This document shows positions 33,133 through 41,158 of a stretch of 64,000 nucleotides of DNA, in pieces (position 1 is the first letter of the stretch; each line of letters opens with the position of its first letter). This stretch comes from Verrucomicrobiota bacterium (GTDB taxonomy: Bacteria; Verrucomicrobiota; Verrucomicrobiae; Limisphaerales; UBA11358): positions 1 through 64,000 of the forward strand of contig JACZKP010000076.1 in the NCBI GenBank assembly GCA_014860005.1, in the 5' to 3' direction. Both the position numbers and the translations under genes were made by a program. The notes below the pieces were generated by a model. That model did no database searches. It was not told where the DNA came from and worked only from the letters and a program-made list of their open reading frames with translations.

Positions 33133-33863
33133 CGGAAACAGCGAAAATGCTCGGAAGACGCTCATTCCAGTAACCAGGAAAACTCCCAAAACCCCGGCGT
33201 GTGTTACGCACAGGATACGCACTCCGGGGTTCATGCTGTACATCCGCGCGAAGGTAAATGGCCAACACCAAAAGCGGGTGTTATGCAGATGTTATGCACG
33301 CTCTTTTGTGCCGTCTGGAAGTTTCCAAACAGCGGTGGCGGGTCTTTGCGCCAGCTCGTAGTCGTTGCACAGCGTTGCGCTACGCACGAAGTTTCGCAGA
33401 CACGCATTGCGGCGAATCGAGACCGCGATGCAGCGGATGGAACTTTCGTTTCTCGCCGCATTGTACGGAAATCAGCGGTCACTTATTCAACATGGCCAGG
33501 CGGAGTCGTCCGTGCCCTGCAAGCTGACGGACAATTCAAGGTGCGCGCTCTGACTCGCAATAAGGGCAAACATCGCGAACTCGCCGGCGAAGTCGTTGAA
33601 GCAGATCTAAACCGTCCCGAAACCCTCGCGGCTGTGTTCAAAGGGGGCACATGGTGTATTTCTCGTCACCACTTCTTCGTTAGAAGGAACCACGAGCGCA
33701 AGCAGGGAGCCGCCGCGGCGTTCGATGGTTACTTTGCCTTCGTTCATGAAATTGATCACCAGACTGTGACCGGATGCTTACAGAAGTAAATTCAAACTGA
33801 AGCCCGGCAAGCTGCCCGCAACAGCCCCCGCGGCTCGTCACACAATCGTGATTTCAATTCGCG
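33133..33863. other. Gene-poor stretch of remnants
   Basis: About 730 bases without an intact gene. It holds an inverted repeat (AACACC...GGTGTT near 33262-33280), the NmrA-like fragment, and a minus-strand 46-codon ORF from 33747 (MNEGKVTIERRGGSLLAL...) that runs into the antisense of the fragment and looks like another gene piece. The rest I cannot explain. Confidence 0.5.
33496..33648 (+). pseudogene. NmrA-family NAD(P)-binding protein fragment
   Basis: About 51 codons read GGVVRALQADGQFKVRALTR then NKGKHRELAGEVVEADLNRP and ETLAAVFKGG. This is the first beta-alpha-beta unit of NmrA/SDR-type proteins (glycine-rich turn, 'vRaLtR', 'vveaDl.dpetL..Af.G'). The start codon with the first Gly-rich strand and everything after residue ~60 are missing, so it is a dead fragment brought in with the segment. 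Confidence 0.7.
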
Positions 33864-35288
33864 TCACATGAAAAACCGGTAGTCGTAAACGTCATTCACA
33901 ATTTCTGAAGTTTGCTTAATGACGTTTGCAAAAATCTGCGAATAAACCAGCGTCACGGGCAATGTTTTGTAAAGCGTGTTGTTGTTCCAATCTACCTTGG
34001 TCAGCGCTAGGACGCTTGAGGCGGTGTCATGCCAGCCGCCATCCCCCAAGAATCTTCTGAGCATAATCGGGGCTGGTAAGGGTTTTAGCGCTGCTTCCTT
34101 AAAAACCGGCTGATTGGCCTTCTGTTGATTGATGCCCATCACACTCCCTTGAGTCCAAAGCAGACATTCCGCAGCGCTTATGGGTTGATAGATTCCGCGG
34201 TCAAGCGGATAGGCCGCCGGTGCTGGTTTTTGATCGGTGCTTCTTGGACCATCAACCTTCAAGCCATACCAATTCGTGCCTCGAACGATCTGCACCAACT
34301 CCACTTCAGTTTTGGCGCCAAATGCATCCAATGCTCCTTGAATTTCATCTTCCGTGAAATGTGATGTCTTGTGAACGAAGATTTTTCTTGGCGCTCTGCC
34401 ATTGTGTCCGTTTTGATATAAATGCAGGCTACGGGACAGAACAGATTGCATTTCTTGGTAGCTTAAATAGGGGTTGCCCTTTCGGTCCGTAGTATACTCG
34501 CGGGTGTCGTACGCGACGAACTCGAACCCCGTGCCATCTGGATCAAATACTTGGCTGCAACAAGTGCTGTATTCAACTCCACCTCCAGTTTTCTTGATTG
34601 CATAGCTCAGACCGATGTACGCTTCATCCTTGTCACACTCCGCCAATTTCCAAGGAATACCTCCCGCTTTGGCATAAAGTGCGACGCTAACTCCCCACAT
34701 AACGTTGGCTCTGCAAATACGCTCAAATGCCAAGTCATTTACTATTTGAACGGTGATGTTCAACGGAGCGAGTTTCGCTTTTAGCCGGTCGTGTAAATCG
34801 AAGCCTTCGTATTCAAAACACGCTTGCCAAGCCTTAGGTAAATAGAGCAACAGCACATCAAAAGCGTTTTTCTGGCGAATCAGACCGCTGACAGACTGTA
34901 AAAGCGACGTAACAAGACCCTCACCATCCTTCTTTTGGACGTTTGCAGCACATTCCTGAACCGTGGCGCATTTGAGTGCGTCCGTAGCTTTGACAAGCGG
35001 AACTTTGAAAACGCTCTGAAAACCCGCGTAACGATTGTAGTAGTTGAGTGCTTCCCTTGGGGTTGCTGGACTGTTCAATTCCTGAACGAAATTATCGAGC
35101 TTTTGCAGCGCTTCTGAAGGTGCCAAATATGCCAGGCGTACTTGGTTCGGAAACCCGAGGGTTAAACCATAAGGGCCGTTGTTGGCGAGTCCCCTCAGCG
35201 GGTGGGTATCTGTCTTCCCGTTTGCAAACAGAAGAACTGGTTCTGGCAGGATGCTATATGCCGGCAAAACATTTTGCTTAACGGCCAT
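33864..35288 (-). CDS. Short prokaryotic Argonaute (MID-PIWI), catalytically inactive
   Basis: 474 residues, the length of short pAgos, which have only MID and PIWI domains. The PIWI start is recognisable: GGIPWKL (209-215) followed by AYIGLSYA (223-230), where active Argonautes have an Asp of the DEDX tetrad; here it is lost, as in all short pAgos. Later PIWI strands include [15 protein letters not shown]. With the upstream Sir2-APAZ partner (11-base overlap) it should bind guide RNA, recognise invading DNA and trigger the partner. Codon usage is more AT-rich than the surrounding transfer genes. Confidence 0.88.
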   Translation of the reverse strand: MAVKQNVLPAYSILPEPVLLFANGKTDTHPLRGLANNGPYGLTLGFPNQVRLAYLAPSEALQKLDNFVQELNSPATPREALNYYNRYAGFQSVFKVPLVKATDALKCATVQECAANVQKKDGEGLVTSLLQSVSGLIRQKNAFDVLLLYLPKAWQACFEYEGFDLHDRLKAKLAPLNITVQIVNDLAFERICRANVMWGVSVALYAKAGGIPWKLAECDKDEAYIGLSYAIKKTGGGVEYSTCCSQVFDPDGTGFEFVAYDTREYTTDRKGNPYLSYQEMQSVLSRSLHLYQNGHNGRAPRKIFVHKTSHFTEDEIQGALDAFGAKTEVELVQIVRGTNWYGLKVDGPRSTDQKPAPAAYPLDRGIYQPISAAECLLWTQGSVMGINQQKANQPVFKEAALKPLPAPIMLRRFLGDGGWHDTASSVLALTKVDWNNNTLYKTLPVTLVYSQIFANVIKQTSEIVNDVYDYRFFM

Positions 35289-37053
35289 TCGGTCCCCCTC
35301 GGTAACTAAACGCCGTCCGTGTATTCAGTTTGAAACAGGCCGGAAATTCATCTTTTGCAAAACAGGAAACCACAACCTCGTGTTCTCCAACTGCGCCGAG
35401 CAGGAGATTGATCCACTCGCTGAGTAAGTTAGATGCTTGGGTGTTATAGCGGCGTAGTCGTTTTGTCCTCAACAGTTCGATGGCATTCTCTCGTTGTTTT
35501 AATGGTGAGATCCAAATGTCTGGTTCCAACATTAGCCACAAGGCATTATTCCTAAGCTCAAGACTGATGGAGATAGCTTCTGCCCAAAACGTTTCATGCA
35601 ACCCGCCTACAGACCCAGTAAGATCTGCAAGACTGCCCTTGTATCCGAGGGCTTTTTTTAATGGTTCGAGTCTCTTGTCATCGCGGTAATCGTGATCAAC
35701 CACCGCAAAATATCGTTTCCCCTTGCGTCGCAGTTTCAAGGGCTTTCCCTCGGATAGCGCATGAGCCAATGCGTTCTCAAAAAAGGCTTTCAGAATTGTA
35801 GAAGTCTCAATCGAGATACCTTCCTGTTTAAAATCATAAGGCTTGATGTCACCAATATTCTTTGTGTCGAAAAGACTGGCCGCCGATTTTGCGTTGCCCC
35901 AAAATAAAATACGATCCGTGAAACACATCACAGCCTGTGGTTTTTGCTCGAACACGCGATCGTTTACGTCTTTGAAGCTTATTGCCGTCTTATGTTCCAA
36001 AACAGCGCATTGCTGAGGACACTCCAAAACCGGCAATGCGTTTGTTCGCAAGATCGGATAGTTTTTTCCGGGAGGCGGAAGGGGCACGGAAACAGGTTTG
36101 GCTTTAGCAGTGCGCACCTTCAAATCCAGATCTTCGGGCTTTTTTGGAAGCTGTCGCCAGAGTTTGGACAGCATGATGTCAAAGGTTCCTGTTTCTACGA
36201 TAAATGCTTTTACACCTCTGCTTCTTGCAAATTGAATTAACTCGACGACGGATTTTGCAATGAATGCTGTGTTCGTTACTGTCCAGTACAAGCCCTGTGG
36301 GAGGGCATTGTTTTGCTCAATCGCCGCAGCAAACATTGCCATTACGTTTGCATCTCGCCCGCTGTAGCCGCTGACGACCGCGCCATATCGCGTCGCGGCA
36401 GCTAAGAAGCATTTCTGAATCTCGCGATCATTGTGCAAGAGATCAGCCGCTAGGTTTTTTATGCTCTGAAAGCGAAAATCTCCATGCACCTTTGCATAGA
36501 TCGGAAATCTTTCAGCATTCAGGGCTTCCAAGGCCGCGTATGCACCTTCAAGATGGAAGGTGCTCAAATCTTTCCCCGCAACAAAAGAAAAGCCGTTTTC
36601 GACCACCTGATCAAAGTTCGTGGTGAAAGCGAGTTTAGTCGCCCCCATTGCAAGCATCGCTCCGAAGGCGCGATGCCCAACATTTAATGAAACCTTTTCG
36701 GCCGCCAACTGGTCGTTGATATATTTTTGCTGTGCCGCGTAATCCCCTCCGAAGGTCAGCTCGAAATAGAATGAGTATTCCTCAGGAGTCCAAAGAGGAG
36801 GAAAGCCCTTACTATGCAAATAATTCTGAATCTTTTGTCGAATAGCCGCATTGTTCAAATCGTGGCTCTGAACGTTTTGGTTTTCTTTGAGACAGTAATA
36901 CTTGCGTTTCAGATCCCAGATAATGTCGGTGGCGGTTGGCATTCCTGCGGTTCGTGAGGTTCCCGCCCCAAGAAACCACATCATCTGAGAAGCATTTTGA
37001 ACAAAATGGCCTATGAAATCGTGCTCCGAACACTCGAGTCCAGTTAGGCTCAT
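35278..37053 (-). CDS. Sir2-APAZ effector of a short-pAgo (SPARSA) system
   Basis: 591 residues from ATG 37053. N-terminal SIR2-type NADase domain: FLGAGTS (27-33), then GMPTA, TTNFD (144-148, with the conserved Asn146 and Asp148), catalytic His190 in AKVHGDF, and GYSGRD (229-234). The C-terminal ~290 residues take the position of the APAZ domain that wraps the Argonaute. In SPARSA systems, target recognition by the pAgo activates NAD+ depletion and abortive infection against plasmids and phage. Gene order and overlap match that type. An upstream GTG at 37074 is a weaker start. Confidence 0.87.
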   Translation of the reverse strand: MSLTGLECSEHDFIGHFVQNASQMMWFLGAGTSRTAGMPTATDIIWDLKRKYYCLKENQNVQSHDLNNAAIRQKIQNYLHSKGFPPLWTPEEYSFYFELTFGGDYAAQQKYINDQLAAEKVSLNVGHRAFGAMLAMGATKLAFTTNFDQVVENGFSFVAGKDLSTFHLEGAYAALEALNAERFPIYAKVHGDFRFQSIKNLAADLLHNDREIQKCFLAAATRYGAVVSGYSGRDANVMAMFAAAIEQNNALPQGLYWTVTNTAFIAKSVVELIQFARSRGVKAFIVETGTFDIMLSKLWRQLPKKPEDLDLKVRTAKAKPVSVPLPPPGKNYPILRTNALPVLECPQQCAVLEHKTAISFKDVNDRVFEQKPQAVMCFTDRILFWGNAKSAASLFDTKNIGDIKPYDFKQEGISIETSTILKAFFENALAHALSEGKPLKLRRKGKRYFAVVDHDYRDDKRLEPLKKALGYKGSLADLTGSVGGLHETFWAEAISISLELRNNALWLMLEPDIWISPLKQRENAIELLRTKRLRRYNTQASNLLSEWINLLLGAVGEHEVVVSCFAKDEFPACFKLNTRTAFSYRGGPNGR

Positions 37054-37095
37054 ATTGTGAGTCCCAGCGTACACATCACAATCAGATCAGTAAAT

Positions 37096-37239
37096 ATGTT
37101 TGCAGAGGTGGGCGAGCAGTTGTTCGCCCCGGCGTTTGCGGCCATCCGCGCGGCCAACGACGGCAGCGTCCCGGAAGAAAAATTGCGGACGGCGTTCGCC
37201 GAGTGCTGGCGCGTCGCGTTCGATGCTCTCGCCGTGTGA
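37096..37239 (+). CDS. Small unknown protein divergent from the SPARSA pair
   Basis: 47 residues (MFAEVGEQLFAPAFAAIRAA...), acidic and alpha-helical, with GC-rich third positions unlike the Sir2/pAgo genes. Stop overlaps the GTG of the next small ORF by 4 bases (GTGA), which supports both being real. It may be a remnant of the donor locus of the segment. Not recognised. Confidence 0.4.
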   Translation: MFAEVGEQLFAPAFAAIRAANDGSVPEEKLRTAFAECWRVAFDALAV

Positions 37240-37394
37240 CGGGTCTGGCAGATCGCTTGCAGGAGCCGACGCCCTGGACTCCCAATCTGTTTCAGCGTCC
37301 CTGGATCCTGGCGCTGGCTATGCTCGCTCCTTTGGCTATCGGAATACTGATTCTTTTGTTCCTGCTGCTCCGCCGGCATGCGGGTGCACCATAA
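37236..37394 (+). CDS. Small single-span membrane protein
   Basis: 52 residues from GTG 37236, coupled to the preceding ORF. A polar start (LQEPTPWTPNLFQRPW) is followed by one strong membrane helix (ILALAMLAPLAIGILILLFL) and a basic tail (LLRRHAGAP). Not recognised. It precedes the kdpD fragment by 67 bases. Confidence 0.45.
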   Translation: MTGLADRLQEPTPWTPNLFQRPWILALAMLAPLAIGILILLFLLLRRHAGAP

Positions 37395-37461
37395 AAGTAT
37401 TAAGTTATCCTTCTGCATCATTGGAATGGCCAATGGTCATTCTAAACAATAACCTGCCAGG

Positions 37462-37566
37462 ATGAGTGAGCACGAGCGCCCAAACCCTGATGTTCTGCTC
37501 GCTACGCTGCAAAAGGAGGAAGCCAAAACCAAGCGCGGCAAACTCAAAGTGTTCTTCGGCATGGCC
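37462..37566 (+). pseudogene. kdpD: kdpD 5' fragment
   Basis: The first 35 codons read ERPNPDVLLATLQKEEAKTK then RGKLKVFFGMA, matching the start of the osmosensitive K+-channel sensor kinase KdpD (RPdPD.LL....G.LKvFFGa.aGVGKT). Homology stops exactly at the Walker A motif. Past it, the DNA becomes the 3' end of a virB2-like gene. No other kdp gene is present, so this is a scar marking the edge of the foreign segment. Confidence 0.8.
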
Positions 37567-37571
37567 AAGCG

Positions 37572-37655
37572 ATGGGTAAAAACCTCGGTGGCGCGGTTTG
37601 CCTGTTCCTGGTGCCAAAAATAATCGAGGTCATCGTGGCCTGGGCGGCACAGTGA
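37572..37655 (+). pseudogene. Truncated second virB2-like gene (C-terminal 27 codons)
   Basis: MGKNLGGAVCLFLVPKIIEV and the following IVAWAAQ plus stop differ from the end of the intact VirB2-like protein only at two residues (V to I, L to V); the DNA differs at about 14 of 84 positions, mostly synonymous. The 5' part is missing and replaced by the kdpD fragment. A terminator follows 19 bases after the stop. This is a diverged paralogue or older copy cut by the insertion. Confidence 0.85.
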
Positions 37656-37673
37656 CATCAGCGCACATGCCGC

Positions 37674-37703
37674 AAAAAGGCCCTGGGCAACCGGGGCTTT
37701 TTT
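37674..37703 (+). terminator. Rho-independent terminator after the virB2 remnant
   Basis: AAAAAGGCCC pairs (one mismatch) with GGGGCTTTTTT around a short loop, ending in six T residues, shortly after the truncated virB2 stop. It probably closed the original VirB2 operon before the intrusion. Confidence 0.75.
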
Positions 37704-37773
37704 GTTGTCGAAAGGTTGGAGGAAGCTACGATTCTGGACGCTGGTACAACAGTTGATCGCCAAACGAACGCGC

Positions 37774-38040
37774 ATGAATAAACCCGCCTGCCAAGTCGTG
37801 ACGTATGATTTCAATGGGCTTTTGGCCGCCCTCACGGGCACACGCGCCAAGGCCTGGAAATCTCAGAACGGGCCGGATACGAGATGCGGTGTGGACTACT
37901 ATTACGCGCACAGCAGCGGCAAGGAGGCCTACATCAACGTCGACCAGGGACATTTCACGGTCAGTGTGGACGGCGAGACCGTCTTTTCCGGCGATTCCAC
38001 GGACGACCCGAAGCTCAAGCGGTTTGTGTCCGAACAATAA
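37774..38040 (+). CDS. Small unknown protein upstream of virB4
   Basis: 88 residues from ATG 37774 (MNKPACQVVTYDFNG...). Soluble, mixed alpha/beta, Tyr/Asp/Gly-rich (DYYYAHSSGKEAYINVDQGH), with no signal peptide. The open frame extends back to 37702, but that part overlaps the terminator. Not recognised. Confidence 0.5.
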   Translation: MNKPACQVVTYDFNGLLAALTGTRAKAWKSQNGPDTRCGVDYYYAHSSGKEAYINVDQGHFTVSVDGETVFSGDSTDDPKLKRFVSEQ

Positions 38041-38094
38041 GTGGCTCTTCGCGAGTTTCGGCGCGTCCATTCAGAAAGCCGAGACGCCCGGCCC

Positions 38095-38100
38095 TATACT
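38095..38100 (+). promoter_or_regulatory. -10-like box TATACT five bases before virB4
   Basis: TATACTGG, GGC, ATG at 38106. Leaderless-type promoter giving the VirB4-VirB3-polymerase group independent expression downstream of the terminator at 37674. Confidence 0.5.
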
Positions 38101-38105
38101 GGGGC

Positions 38106-40649
38106 ATGCTGGATTACGAGCGGCTCAACCGGCTTTCCGGGGTATGCCTCGATGAAGAAATTCCCATCGCTTGGATAGACAACCACGTCATCGTCGCTCA
38201 GGACATGTCGTTGGCGGTCGGGTTGCGAGTGCAGTATCCGGACACCCTCTTCGTTTCGAGCGCGCAGGCGGATGAACTGCACAACGCTTTCAGCAGCATG
38301 CTCAACCAGTTGGCCGTGATGGGCGACACAGAAACCCGGCTCCAGTTCATCACCATCTGCCACAATCAATACGGCAAATTGCTGGATGACTACTTGTCGA
38401 CGACGCCCAAAGGCAATCCTCTGCTGGCGCAGTTCAAGCAGGACATCGGCCAGCACTACCAGGAGAAAGTCGCCACCAATCAGTTGCGTCGTTATGCCTG
38501 TTACCTCTTCGTTGGCGTTGAGCCGATTGTGGAATTCTCCGAGCGCATCAAGCGGCATCGCAAATTGAGTCCGAAAGAGAACTGGTTCAGCCGCGTGAGC
38601 CATTTCCTGCGCGACAGCCTGGAACTGTCGATGGCCGAGGCTGCGAACCTGACGGAGGAAGAGTGGAACACCGCCGTCAACCTGCTCTCCAAACAGGCGC
38701 AGCAGGCTCAGGCCATCCTGAAGGCCGCTGGCATCGAGTCGAGACTCCTGCCCTCCGAAGACATCGTCGAGACGCTTTACTGGTGGTACAACCCGAAGTC
38801 GTACTCACAAGGCGTGCGGCCGCCGCCTTACGCTCCGATTGAACCGAAGCCGGCCACATCTTATTTCGTCCATGGCCAGATGGAAGTGAACCCGCGGCAG
38901 GGTTGGATTCAAATGGACGGCCTTTACCGGCGGATTTTGTTTCTTCACGAGCCGCCCACACAGTTGCAGTTTGGCATGTTGCTGCCGCAGATGCTGGCGC
39001 CGGGTTTTGTCTCTGGCGCATTCAGCGTGGAGGCGCGCAGCAGCGACATTGGCAGGCGGCTGCGCCGACTCAAGAACCGGCGCCTTCAGGTGCTGGGCCG
39101 CGTGGAGAAACAACCCGAGCTGCGCCGAACGTTGGAAGAGATTGAAGCGGAAATTGACGAACTAGCCACGGGCAAGGACCGCCCTTGGACCGCCGCACAC
39201 TCAATTCATCTCTGGGCCGCCGACCTGGATGCGCTCAATAATCTGGTGCTGGAACAGCGCCAATTCGGGCAGCAGAACGAGGGCATGACTTGGATCCACG
39301 AGACCACGCCGATTGCCCCGTATTTTCTCAAGACCACCCCGGGATACTTGAGCGACAAGGATCGCTACCGCGATCACGCCTATTCTTCGAGCCAGTTGGC
39401 GACCTTGCTGCCCGCACTGTATTTGCCCGACGGAACCGAAGCCCCACCTTCGTGCCTATTCCATACGAGACATGGCACAATGTACAATTTTGCGCCCCAT
39501 GACTTCACTAATCTGAACAACTTCAATATGATGATCGCGGGGTCATCGGGTTCGGGCAAATCCGTAGCGACCAACCTGATTCTTTTGCAGAAAATGGCTG
39601 GTGGCGCGCGCTGCGTCGGCATCGACATTGGCGGCTCTTACTACAAGCTCTGCCACGTCCTGGGCGGCAATTATCTCACGATGGATTTGGACAACGACCG
39701 CAACCGGATGAACTTCCTCTATGCGCCGCCCGGCAGCATTCCCGGCGAAGAGGAGATCATTCAAAACGCGCTGCTCGTCGAGCGCATGGTGATCGAGAAC
39801 GACCAGGACCAACTGCCCAAGGAAGACCGGATGCTGCTCACCGAGTGCATCCGCCAGGCGTATCAGGCCAAGGTGGCGCGCGGCGAGGAAGTCATATTGA
39901 GCGATGTACAAAAGATTCTCGCCAACCAGAGTTCACCCAACGCCAAGTCGCTGGGCAACCGGCTGCGCATTTGGTGCAAAGGCGGCAGCTATGGAAATCT
40001 CTTTGACGGAACCAGCATGGTGACGGCGAGGAATCCCTTCACCGTGTTCGACTTCACCCGGCGCAAAGACGACCGCGACGTCGGTCCCGTGACGATGATG
40101 GTCGCGATCCGCTTCGCCCAGACCATGACGCGCGAGTTTGCCGCCCAGGACAAAATCTTCTTCATCGACGAAGGCTGGAACCTGATGTCCTCACCCATCT
40201 GCGCGAAATTCCTTGAAGAGGCCGCGCGCACGTACCGCAAATACGGCATCGCCCTCATGTTCATCTCGCAAGGCATTACGGAATGGGGCAGCTTGAAAAA
40301 CAGCGAGGCCATTCGCGATTCGATCAGCACGTTTTTCCTGTTCAAGTTATCCGCCAACGTGGCTGAGGAAACCGTCCGTTACATTCAAGGGCACGAAGGC
40401 GATCTGCTGGCGATGCGCAGCCTCGTGACCGAACCCGGACAGTTCTCCCAATGCTACATGATCCAGCGGCGCACGCAGGGGACGCGGCGCTTGATTCTTG
40501 AACTGACAATGCCGCCCCTGCTTTATGCGACCACCACCACGCGGCCGGCTGACAAACTCGAGTTCGAAAAGCTAGTGGGCTCGGGCCTGACGCTCACCGA
40601 TGCACTCATCGAATTCGCCAAGCGTTACCCCAAAGGAGTCAAAGCTTGA
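38106..40649 (+). CDS. virB4: VirB4/TraC-family conjugation ATPase
   Basis: 847 residues from ATG 38106. Walker A MIAGSSGSGKS at ~478-485 and Walker B KIFFIDEGWNL at ~681-690, with the 'EEAARTYRKYGIALMFISQG' segment typical of VirB4/TrbE/TraC C-terminal domains. The N-terminal ~450 residues form the VirB4 N-domain. It energises pilus assembly and substrate transfer on the inner membrane. Length matches the family. The upstream extension of the frame to 37884 is excluded because the promoter sits there. Confidence 0.93.
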   Translation: MLDYERLNRLSGVCLDEEIPIAWIDNHVIVAQDMSLAVGLRVQYPDTLFVSSAQADELHNAFSSMLNQLAVMGDTETRLQFITICHNQYGKLLDDYLSTTPKGNPLLAQFKQDIGQHYQEKVATNQLRRYACYLFVGVEPIVEFSERIKRHRKLSPKENWFSRVSHFLRDSLELSMAEAANLTEEEWNTAVNLLSKQAQQAQAILKAAGIESRLLPSEDIVETLYWWYNPKSYSQGVRPPPYAPIEPKPATSYFVHGQMEVNPRQGWIQMDGLYRRILFLHEPPTQLQFGMLLPQMLAPGFVSGAFSVEARSSDIGRRLRRLKNRRLQVLGRVEKQPELRRTLEEIEAEIDELATGKDRPWTAAHSIHLWAADLDALNNLVLEQRQFGQQNEGMTWIHETTPIAPYFLKTTPGYLSDKDRYRDHAYSSSQLATLLPALYLPDGTEAPPSCLFHTRHGTMYNFAPHDFTNLNNFNMMIAGSSGSGKSVATNLILLQKMAGGARCVGIDIGGSYYKLCHVLGGNYLTMDLDNDRNRMNFLYAPPGSIPGEEEIIQNALLVERMVIENDQDQLPKEDRMLLTECIRQAYQAKVARGEEVILSDVQKILANQSSPNAKSLGNRLRIWCKGGSYGNLFDGTSMVTARNPFTVFDFTRRKDDRDVGPVTMMVAIRFAQTMTREFAAQDKIFFIDEGWNLMSSPICAKFLEEAARTYRKYGIALMFISQGITEWGSLKNSEAIRDSISTFFLFKLSANVAEETVRYIQGHEGDLLAMRSLVTEPGQFSQCYMIQRRTQGTRRLILELTMPPLLYATTTTRPADKLEFEKLVGSGLTLTDALIEFAKRYPKGVKA

Positions 40650-40684
40650 ACCGGATCGCGAACCGATAATCACGCTGCCGCCAA

Positions 40685-41143
40685 ATGCACTGCCGGATCA
40701 TCCCCTACAATCGCAAGATCAATGCGCCGATCCGCTTTCTCTATTACCTGGAGGTGTTCGACCTGTTCGTGATCATGGTCATCGGTTTTCTCGGTCCGCT
40801 GGGCATCTCCAGTTTCATGCCTGTCAACATCCCGATTTGGCACATCGCCCTGTGGCTCGTGGCGCTGACGATGACACTCATTCTGATCAAAATTGGCCGC
40901 GCCCCAGGCTTCATCCAGCATTGGCTGACGCAAGTATTCCGGCCGCGGTCCTACCAACCCGGTAAACGCCGGCAGTCCCATTTCCTGATCATCGAGGCGG
41001 TCTATCGCGGCGAAGTCGAATCGGCCAAAAATCCGGAGCAACCATTCTCGCCCGAAGAGTTGGAGCAAATCCGGGCCAACGTGTGCCGTCTCCGCCAGAA
41101 CCGGAGGGAAGCCGATCTGCTGTCGTCGAACCTCCAGTTCTGA
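40685..41143 (+). CDS. VirB3-like small membrane protein
   Basis: 152 residues with a membrane hairpin: FLYYLEVFDLFVIMVIGFLG and IWHIALWLVALTMTLILIKI, flanked by basic residues, then a soluble tail with FRPRSYQPGKR. This two-helix hairpin next to the VirB4 gene is the expected placement of VirB3/TraL, here on the downstream side. Sequence similarity is weak. Confidence 0.55.
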   Translation: MHCRIIPYNRKINAPIRFLYYLEVFDLFVIMVIGFLGPLGISSFMPVNIPIWHIALWLVALTMTLILIKIGRAPGFIQHWLTQVFRPRSYQPGKRRQSHFLIIEAVYRGEVESAKNPEQPFSPEELEQIRANVCRLRQNRREADLLSSNLQF

Positions 41144-41158
41144 ATCAAACACAATTCG

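Larger units (their letters stand above)
33133..37571. other. Intruding segment carrying a SPARSA defence pair and gene scraps
   Basis: The stretch between the intact virB2-like gene and the truncated second copy is unlike its surroundings: lower GC over the two large minus-strand genes, opposite orientation to the secretion operon, and at least two clear gene fragments (NmrA-like at 33496-33648, kdpD 5' end at 37462-37566). No transposase, integrase or terminal inverted repeats are seen. The right edge is inside 37561-37572, where kdpD-like sequence changes to virB2-like sequence. Confidence 0.75.

Noticed and set aside
33262..33280. Integron attC-like site (AACACC/GGTGTT hairpin followed by GTTATGC)
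   Set aside because: The core half-sites do not match GTTRRRY/RYYYAAC well, no second site or integrase is present, and the neighbouring sequence is fragmented genes.
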